From contig JAKAEG010000218.1 of assembly GCA_021819985.1 (NCBI GenBank), forward strand, positions 1 to 5,690: a stretch of DNA of 5,690 nucleotides. Direction: 5' to 3'. Source of the stretch: Nitrospirota bacterium (GTDB taxonomy: Bacteria; Nitrospirota; Thermodesulfovibrionia; Thermodesulfovibrionales; JdFR-88). Every line of letters begins with the position of its first letter. Within the stretch, counting starts at the first letter, position 1. A model generated the notes under the pieces. That model did no database searches and was not told where the DNA came from. It was given only the letters and a program-made list of their open reading frames with translations. The translations under genes and the position numbers were made by a program. This document shows positions 1 through 4,636 of the stretch, in pieces.

Positions 1-687
1 GCCATAGTGGGGGCCAACGCGTTCGCGCATGAATCGGGCATCCATCAGGACGGGCTCCTCAAGGAAAAGGCCACTTACGAGATAATGCGCCCGGAAAGCG
101 TGGGGCTTGGCAGCACGAAGCTGGTTTTGGGCAAGCACTCCGGAAGGCACGCGTTCAAGACAAGGCTGCAGGAACTGGGTTACGACCTGCCAGAAGACGA
201 AATGGAGAGCGCCTTTCAGCGGTTCAAGCGCCTGGCGGACCAGAAGAAGGACATTTACGACGAGGACCTGGAAGTGCTCGTCTCAGAGACGGAGCTGTCC
301 AAAACGCCTGAGGTGTACTCCGTGGCGGAGCTTCAGATTTCTAGCGGAACAACGGAGGCCCCAAAGGCGATGCTTAAACTGAACATCGCTGGAATTACGG
401 CCGAGCATACGTCAAGCGGGGACGGCCCGGTGGACGCCACCTATAAGGCCATAGCGGCCCTCACGAATACCAAAAGCACGCTTCAAAAATTCGAGGTGAA
501 AAGCATTACGGGGGGCATGGACGCCATAGGCGAGGTCTTTGTGACGCTTGAGGAAAACGGCAGGGCGGTGCGCGGACAGGGCGCGGACACGGACATCATA
601 GTGGCCGCGGCAAAGGCATATGTAAACGCGCTTAACAAACTGGCCGCAAGAAAAAACCAGGGCGAAGAGCTTAGACCCGAACTCTAA
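1..687 (+). CDS. leuA: 2-isopropylmalate synthase, C-terminal part (5' end outside window)
   Basis: Condenses acetyl-CoA with 2-oxoisovalerate to 2-isopropylmalate, the first committed step of leucine synthesis in the cytoplasm. The frame is open at base 1, so 228 residues of a protein usually about 500 long are present. Seen: GANAFAHESGIHQDG at fragment residues 4-18, the conserved segment after the TIM barrel; STKLVLGKHSGRHAF at about 38-52; then the C-terminal LeuA dimer/regulatory domain, about 120-215, with the family motifs SSGDGPVDATYKAI and GQGADTDIIVAAAKAYVNAL, which form the leucine feedback site in characterised enzymes. The catalytic N-terminal barrel and its metal ligands lie outside the window. 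The GTG at base 7 is an internal valine codon, not a start. A strong terminator follows 9 bases after the stop, so leuA is the last gene of its transcript. Citramalate synthases of the LeuA-like type share this architecture and cannot be fully excluded from the C-terminus alone, but LeuA is the better reading. Confidence 0.95.
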   Translation, partial: AIVGANAFAHESGIHQDGLLKEKATYEIMRPESVGLGSTKLVLGKHSGRHAFKTRLQELGYDLPEDEMESAFQRFKRLADQKKDIYDEDLEVLVSETELSKTPEVYSVAELQISSGTTEAPKAMLKLNIAGITAEHTSSGDGPVDATYKAIAALTNTKSTLQKFEVKSITGGMDAIGEVFVTLEENGRAVRGQGADTDIIVAAAKAYVNALNKLAARKNQGEELRPEL

Positions 688-696
688 AAATCAAAC

Positions 697-719
697 GGGC
701 GGGAACACCCGCCCTTTTT
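697..719 (+). terminator. Intrinsic terminator after leuA, probably bidirectional
   Basis: A perfect 7-bp GC stem (GGGCGGG at 697-703, CCCGCCC at 708-714) with the loop AACA is followed by five T at 715-719. It starts 9 bases after the leuA stop codon. Read on the minus strand, the same stem is followed by GTTTGATTTTT (run AAAAATCAAAC at 686-696 on the plus strand), so it could also stop transcription arriving from mtfA, which has no hairpin of its own in the 7 bases between it and the vapC remnant. The plus-strand role is well supported; the minus-strand role is inference. Confidence 0.9.
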
Positions 720-747
720 CAATTCCCCTGCCTCACCGGCTTTATAA

Positions 748-1005
748 ATATTAGAAAGTGATTACGATTACTATAGGGTGAAGGATTATCTTCTCGCTTT
801 TCCAGTCTATAAACCAAAAGGTATCGAGACTTATTTTAAAGCGGCCGGGATTTATAGAAATTGCAGGAAGAAGGGAAAGACAATAAGAAAAACCATCGAC
901 TGCATCATCGCTGTCATTTGCATAGAAAACGGCCTTACTCTCCTTCACAAGGACAGTGATTTTGATTTAATTGAGGAATGCGCCGGATTAAAGGTATTAA
1001 CGTGA
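748..1005 (+). pseudogene. VapC-like PIN-domain toxin, N-terminal half deleted
   Basis: VapC toxins are PIN-domain ribonucleases of type II toxin-antitoxin pairs, usually about 130-140 residues. Only the C-terminal part is here. A GTG at 778 would give 75 residues, but the recognisable family sequence starts further upstream in the same frame (ILESDYDYYRVKDYLL from 748), just after an in-frame TAA at 745-747. Seen: AAGIYRNCRKKGKTIRKTID then CIIAVICIENGLTLLHKDSD, which is the second half of the PIN fold with two of its usual acidic positions (TID and HKDSDFD). The N-terminal strand with the first catalytic Asp and the middle conserved Glu are absent, and only about 30 bases separate the remnant from the leuA terminator, too few to hold them. 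No antitoxin gene lies next to it. The sequence is visibly AT-rich (19 G/C in the 60 bases from 781) compared with its neighbours, as is common for acquired toxin modules. It is most likely an inactive relic. Translation of the 75-residue tail from GTG 778 is possible but has no clear ribosome binding site. Confidence 0.8.
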
Positions 1006-1012
1006 GCTACGC

Positions 1013-1813
1013 TTACTCTTTTCCCGGGCAGGTGCGGTTCACCCGCGTTGCCGGGTCTTGGCGATAGTAGGCGGTGAGGACGCGGTAGAGTTCGGGGACG
1101 TGCTTCTGGAGGTCAATGGGACGGTCGAAGAACTCCTCTGTTGCCACAGCGAAGAACTCTGCCTCGTTCGTTGCACCGTAGGCGTCAAGGAAGGTTTTAT
1201 GGCCCTTCCCGGCGAGGCGGCGCAGACGCAGGAATTCGCGGGAGCACACGGCCACCCATTCGGCGAGCTGGGCGCGGTCGGCGATGGGCGGGGTGCCGTC
1301 GGCAGCTCCGTCGAGCATGTCAAGCTTGTGGGCGAACTCATGGTAGACCAGGTTATGCCCTTGCTCGGGATGGCGGGCCCCGCGGACGACTGCATCCCAC
1401 ACCAGGATCACCGGACCTCTTGCGAAGGCCTGGCCCAGAATGGGGACAGAAGGCTCTACCGGGCCGTCCACGCGCTCGAATATGCCGGGGCGGTGCTCGG
1501 GAGGCACTACTGTGGAGGGGTAGACGAGGACCGACTCCACATCGCGGTAGTAATCGTGGGGGAGTCCCAGTTGCAGCAGACACGCCTGGGCGGCGATGGT
1601 GACGCGAATCTCATCAGTGAGGTCGAGCCCGCCACACCCTTCCCAGTGTTTTTCCTCCAGGAATACCTGTATCATCGCGCGCAGTTCGGCGCGTTCAGCG
1701 TCATCGAGCATGCAATAGTGGGCCATATTCGCACGCACGATGGTCTCCCACCCGGGAGGGAAGGGGCGCTTTCGCGCCTCGGCGCGGCGATGGTCGCGGA
1801 GCCAGTGGAACAT
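1013..1813 (-). CDS. mtfA: MtfA-family zinc-dependent peptidase
   Basis: A full-length 266-residue member of the MtfA (Mlc titration factor A, formerly DUF980) family, soluble zinc metallopeptidases related in fold to the anthrax lethal factor catalytic domain. In E. coli MtfA binds the glucose repressor Mlc and so affects ptsG; whether a Mlc partner exists in this host is unknown. Seen: the zinc motif HEFAH at residues 158-162 followed by KLDMLDG, and NEAEFFAVATEEFF at 216-229, where Glu219 is in the place of the third zinc ligand. The N-terminus MFHWLRDHRR is typical of the family, and there is no signal peptide. The start ATG at 1811-1813 is the only reasonable one: the frame closes upstream at 1847-1849 with no other ATG, GTG or TTG between. 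The best Shine-Dalgarno match (AAAGGAG, complement of 1831-1837) lies 17 bases away, which is long. The gene looks richer in G+C than the flanking genes and ends 7 bases from the vapC remnant. A 287-codon open frame on the opposite strand is a shadow of this GC-rich gene. Confidence 0.93.
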   Translation of the reverse strand: MFHWLRDHRRAEARKRPFPPGWETIVRANMAHYCMLDDAERAELRAMIQVFLEEKHWEGCGGLDLTDEIRVTIAAQACLLQLGLPHDYYRDVESVLVYPSTVVPPEHRPGIFERVDGPVEPSVPILGQAFARGPVILVWDAVVRGARHPEQGHNLVYHEFAHKLDMLDGAADGTPPIADRAQLAEWVAVCSREFLRLRRLAGKGHKTFLDAYGATNEAEFFAVATEEFFDRPIDLQKHVPELYRVLTAYYRQDPATRVNRTCPGKE

Positions 1814-2026
1814 GGGATAAAAATCAAAATCTCCTTTAGTGGTAGTTTAACACGGAGGGCGGTGCAGCCTCCTTTGCCGCCGGACTCTTCAATATATTGG
1901 AAGTCATGCTATATACTATGAACACTAAATTTTTGAAATTCACCGGGCAATGCGCGAAAAAATTTTCATGGCAAAGGCACTGAAGAAAAGAAAAAAACCT
2001 CTGATAGCTGCTCGCCTTCCCGGCGA
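1814..2026. promoter_or_regulatory. Divergent intergenic region between mtfA and the SulP gene
   Basis: This 213-base gap must carry the promoters for both divergent genes. On the plus strand TATACT at 1912-1917 resembles a -10 box; the TTCAAT at 1888-1893, 18 bases upstream, is a poor -35 box. The same spot holds the perfect 10-bp palindrome CAATATATTG (1890-1899), flanked by TT and GAA, a possible operator overlapping the promoter. I see no clear promoter for mtfA on the minus strand. From about 1918 on the sequence is A-rich and contains short ORFs described separately. No tRNA, riboswitch or terminator is recognisable. Promoter assignments are by eye and weak. Confidence 0.35.
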
Positions 2027-2039
2027 ATGCGCAAAGTAA
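1950..2039 (+). other. Possible leader ORF overlapping the SulP start (29 codons)
   Basis: An ATG at 1950 opens a 29-codon frame, with a second in-frame ATG at 1968, that ends with TAA at 2037-2039, 10 bases past the SulP ATG at 2027. The predicted peptide is short and basic, with KKRKK in the middle and GECAK at the end. SulP has no good Shine-Dalgarno sequence, so stop-and-restart coupling from this ORF could feed SulP translation. Neither ATG of the small ORF has a clear ribosome binding site either, and the peptide resembles nothing I recognise. Another 21-codon ORF (1918-1983) ends in the same area. A frame this short can arise by chance; I list it as a candidate only. Confidence 0.2.
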
Positions 2040-3778
2040 AAAAAACGGGTTCTATGCAAAATCATACCTATCGTAACGATTCGACGACAAGGTCTGAGAC
2101 AGGCTTTCCGATCCTCCAGGGGGTTTTACCGGTCAAACGATCTCAGGTGTCAGCGGATATCATCGCCGGCATCACGCTTGCGGCCCTGGCCATCCCTGAG
2201 GTAATGGGTTATGCCAAGATAGCCGGCGCTCCGGTGATAACAGGCCTTTACACTATGCTCATCCCGATGTTTCTGTTCGCTCTTTTTGGCTCATCCAGAC
2301 ATCTCGTTGTAGGGGCGGATTCCGCCACCGCTGCAATCCTCTTTGCAGGCCTCAGCACCATGGCGGCACCTGCCTCGGCACAATGGATGGCTTATGCAGG
2401 CGTACTCGCATTTATGTCGGCTGGACTGGTTCTCATGGCGCGCGTTATCCGCATTGGATTCCTGGCCGATTTTCTGTCGCGAACCGTTCTTGTGGGCTTT
2501 CTCACTGGGGTGGGGGTCCAGGTCGCATTTGGCGAAATCCCCGGAATGTTGGGTTTCACGGCGCATGGCCATGGTCCGGTCGAAACGATCATTAACACTT
2601 TCCGTCAAATCAACCAGGCAAGCTTTTATGACCTTGCGGTCTCCGGCGCAGTATTACTGACCATCATTGTGACAAGCAAAATATCAAAGAAAATACCGGG
2701 AGCGCTGATTACGGTCATCGGCTCCATCGCCGTCAGCTCTATGTTTCACCTGCGGCAGCACGGTGTACACGTGCTGGGCGTTATACCCAGCGGACTGCCG
2801 GCAATCGCTTTTCCAGACATCCGCTTGAAATGGGATCTGATAGAGAGGCTGTTGCCGATAGCCTTCTCCATGTTCGTGGTCATTCTGGCACAGAGCGCAG
2901 CGACTTCCAGGGCATACGCCGCGCGGCACAATGAACGGTTCAGCCAGAATATTGATCTGTTGGGTCTGAGCCTGGCCAATATTGGCGCGGGATTGTCGGG
3001 GACATTTACGGTGAATGGGAGTCCGACAAAAACACAGATGGTAGAGACTGCCGGCGGACTGAGCCAGCTCTCGCAGATCACGACCAGCTTTTTCGTTTTC
3101 CTGGTGCTCCTGTTCCTTACCGCTCCTCTCTCGTATATGCCCAGTGCAGTGCTCTCCACTGTGGTTTTTCTCATCGGCATCGAATTGATAGATATCAGGG
3201 GCATGCGAAGGATTTTCTTCGAACGTCCATGGGAGTTCTGGGTGGCCCTCATCACCACCCTGGCCGTAATACTTGCGGGCGTCGGGCAAGGCATAATTAC
3301 CGCCATGTTCCTCTCCATCGTGGCCCATACCCGCCACGGCTACAGGCCCAAAAATGCCGTGATAAAAGCGGATGAGAAAGAAAGATTCAGGCCCGTGCCC
3401 GTGTCGTCTCCGGAGCAGTTGGCGCCGGGGCTTATGGTTTACCGGTTCACCCACTCACTGTACTATGCCAACACGGAACAACTGTCCAGGGAGGTCATGG
3501 AACTGGCCGGGGGGGCGAGGCCCAAGCTGCATTGGTTCTGCATTGCCGCTGGCGCAATCGATGACGTGGATTTTTCCGCTGCGGAAACATTGCGCTCGAT
3601 TGCGAACGAATTGAAGGACCGGGGAATACGCCTGGTTATGTCAGATGTCTCGGAGCATGTCCGTGAAGAGTTGGACCGCTCGCTGCTGACTGAACTGATC
3701 GGCAAGGAATCCTACTATGTTACGCTCACTGATGTCCTGAGAGCATACCGGCCGAAAAAGGCCCCTAAATGGGGATGA
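2027..3778 (+). CDS. SulP/SLC26-family anion transporter with C-terminal STAS domain
   Basis: An inner-membrane protein of 583 residues, normal for SulP carriers, which move sulfate, bicarbonate or other anions, often with H+ or Na+. Seen: a cytoplasmic N-terminus (1-40); the first conserved membrane block with AIPEVMGYAKIAGAPVITGL at 55-74, then GSSRHLVVGADSATA at 88-102; a series of hydrophobic helices to about 435; the second-repeat motif GTFTVNGSPTKTQMVETAGG at 325-344, where the family's anion site lies; and a C-terminal STAS domain, about 465-575, with DDVDFSAAETL at 512-522 in place of the anti-sigma-antagonist phosphorylation loop. The substrate cannot be read from the sequence; the NGSPTKT variant differs from the more common GSFSRS form of sulfate and bicarbonate carriers. 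Start: ATG 2027 gives the longest form; ATG 2054 (Met10) would also keep the whole fold. Neither has a clear ribosome binding site, and a small upstream ORF overlaps the first. No partner gene is adjacent; a U-tailed hairpin follows. Confidence 0.93.
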   Translation: MRKVKKTGSMQNHTYRNDSTTRSETGFPILQGVLPVKRSQVSADIIAGITLAALAIPEVMGYAKIAGAPVITGLYTMLIPMFLFALFGSSRHLVVGADSATAAILFAGLSTMAAPASAQWMAYAGVLAFMSAGLVLMARVIRIGFLADFLSRTVLVGFLTGVGVQVAFGEIPGMLGFTAHGHGPVETIINTFRQINQASFYDLAVSGAVLLTIIVTSKISKKIPGALITVIGSIAVSSMFHLRQHGVHVLGVIPSGLPAIAFPDIRLKWDLIERLLPIAFSMFVVILAQSAATSRAYAARHNERFSQNIDLLGLSLANIGAGLSGTFTVNGSPTKTQMVETAGGLSQLSQITTSFFVFLVLLFLTAPLSYMPSAVLSTVVFLIGIELIDIRGMRRIFFERPWEFWVALITTLAVILAGVGQGIITAMFLSIVAHTRHGYRPKNAVIKADEKERFRPVPVSSPEQLAPGLMVYRFTHSLYYANTEQLSREVMELAGGARPKLHWFCIAAGAIDDVDFSAAETLRSIANELKDRGIRLVMSDVSEHVREELDRSLLTELIGKESYYVTLTDVLRAYRPKKAPKWG

Positions 3779-3823
3779 CCCCTCTGGCAGCGCCCGTTTT
3801 CTTGGGGCATCGTGTTTTCATTT

Positions 3824-3850
3824 AATAGCCGCTTCGCTATTTTTCCTTTT
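3824..3850 (+). terminator. Intrinsic terminator of the SulP gene
   Basis: The stem AATAGC (3824-3829) pairs with GCTATT (3836-3841) around a 6-base loop, followed by a T-rich tail to 3850 broken only by CC. It lies 45 bases after the SulP stop and 13 bases before the end of the convergent yceH. The stem is short and not GC-rich, so efficiency is uncertain. The minus strand has no T-run after the stem, so it does not look like a terminator for yceH. Confidence 0.55.
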
Positions 3851-3862
3851 TAAATCGGGGCT

Positions 3863-4534
3863 TCAAAATTGCGATTTGAATTTATCAAATTCCCGACGGA
3901 GTTCTTCCAACTCCGTCCTGAGCCGCGTCACCTCTTCTTTCAGCATTGCGATCTCTTCCAAAGTAGCCTCAGGTCTGGCCGCAACCCGGTCAGGCGGAAA
4001 TTGGCCCTCCTGAATACTGGGACCGCCCTCAGGCGATATCTCCCCGGAGAGCAGGTGCATGTATCTTGATTCTTTTCTGCCGGCCTCTCTTGCCAGCTTT
4101 ATGACCAGAGGCGGGTCGTGTTCCATCAGGGCCCGCAGCGTCTCTTCAGTTTCGGCAAGGCTTTCGAGCGGGGCCATCCTGCCCGCGTTTAAACGAAGTT
4201 CGCCCGCGGTCTGCGGCCCACGGAGCATAAGCTCGGTGATGACCGCCGTTTCCTGCTTGGACAGATCGAAACGCGAAAACAGGTCCTGATAATATTTTGA
4301 AACCCGGTCTCCCGGTGCCCTGCTCTCGCGGGCAAGCCCTTTGTGCCTCAGCCCTTCAAGTCCTTTAAGCACGGTTGCCTCATCGAGCGAAAGGACGGGG
4401 TTACGGTTGGATTTCTGGTTACAGGCGTTCACAAGCGCATTTAAGGAAAGTGGATAATATTCAGGCGTCGTCATCTCCTTTTCGATCAGGCAACCCAGCA
4501 CCCTCGCTTCTATTTCATTCAGGACCATATCCAT
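3863..4534 (-). CDS. yceH: YceH family protein (DUF480, UPF0502)
   Basis: A 223-residue cytoplasmic protein of the DUF480/YceH family, built from two winged-helix-like domains; its function is not firmly established. Seen: LNEIEARVLGCLIEKEMTTP (5-24), YYPLSLNALVNACNQKSNRN (26-45), LSKQETAVITELMLRGPQTA (91-110) with GELR following, and the signature LAREAGRKESRYMHLLSGEI at 147-166. From about 190 to 220 the chain is rich in Leu/Glu/Arg with heptad spacing (IAMLKEEVTRLRTELEELRR), a probable coiled coil; E. coli YceH also ends in such a tail. Start choice: an ATG at 4559-4561 would add nine residues, but ATG 4532-4534 lines up with the E. coli start (Leu at position 5, EAR next), and the extra codons read through a Shine-Dalgarno-like stretch (GGAGGG and GGTGAT, complement of 4541-4553). 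It follows the outer-membrane protein gene by 102 bases in the same direction but probably has its own promoter. Confidence 0.93.
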   Translation of the reverse strand: MDMVLNEIEARVLGCLIEKEMTTPEYYPLSLNALVNACNQKSNRNPVLSLDEATVLKGLEGLRHKGLARESRAPGDRVSKYYQDLFSRFDLSKQETAVITELMLRGPQTAGELRLNAGRMAPLESLAETEETLRALMEHDPPLVIKLAREAGRKESRYMHLLSGEISPEGGPSIQEGQFPPDRVAARPEATLEEIAMLKEEVTRLRTELEELRREFDKFKSQF

Positions 4535-4591
4535 TTCAGTATCACCGCCCTCCCAAAGCATTGATCTATGCGATTTCTCCCGAATTCCATA

Positions 4592-4597
4592 ATTATA
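4592..4597 (-). promoter_or_regulatory. yceH: Candidate -10 box for yceH
   Basis: The complement reads TATAAT, a perfect -10 consensus, about 58 bases before the preferred yceH ATG, inside an AT-rich island (4585-4610) in otherwise GC-balanced DNA. The -35 position 17 bases further upstream reads TTCCGC, a poor match, so this would be a weak or activator-dependent promoter. It implies that yceH is transcribed separately from the upstream outer-membrane gene. Confidence 0.45.
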
Positions 4598-4606
4598 TTA
4601 TGCTTT

Positions 4607-4629
4607 AAAAGGCAGCGGAACATGCGGCC
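4607..4629 (-). terminator. Weak candidate terminator after the outer-membrane protein gene
   Basis: On the minus strand GGCCGC (complement of 4624-4629) can pair with GCTGCC (complement of 4611-4616) with one mismatch around a 7-base loop, followed by TTTT. It begins 7 bases after the stop codon of the outer-membrane gene. The mismatch and the short T-run make it doubtful; partial read-through into yceH is possible. Confidence 0.35.
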
Positions 4630-4636
4630 ATTTTTG

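Noticed and set aside
751..948. Minus-strand open frame opposite the vapC remnant
   Set aside because: The plus strand matches the PIN family over the whole stretch; the antisense product shows no recognisable motif.
1141..1602. Second plus-strand open frame (153 codons) within mtfA
   Set aside because: Arg/Gly/Pro-rich shadow translation with no domain, fully inside the mtfA coding region.
1058..1921. Long open frame of 287 codons on the plus strand opposite mtfA, longer than mtfA itself
   Set aside because: The minus strand encodes a complete MtfA with HEFAH and family motifs throughout. The plus-strand product has no recognisable domain, and long antisense frames are common opposite GC-rich genes.
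2684..3454. Minus-strand open frame of 256 codons within the SulP gene
   Set aside because: His/Gly/Arg-rich product without motifs, opposite a clear SulP membrane domain.
3762..3782. CCCC/GGGG/CCCC alternating hairpins at the end of the SulP gene as a terminator
   Set aside because: Only 4-bp stems with no T-run after them; the hairpin at 3824-3850 is the better candidate.
4535..4561. Longer yceH start at ATG 4559-4561 (nine more residues)
   Set aside because: The extra codons translate a Shine-Dalgarno-like region, and the shorter form lines up with the E. coli YceH N-terminus. It remains possible but less likely.
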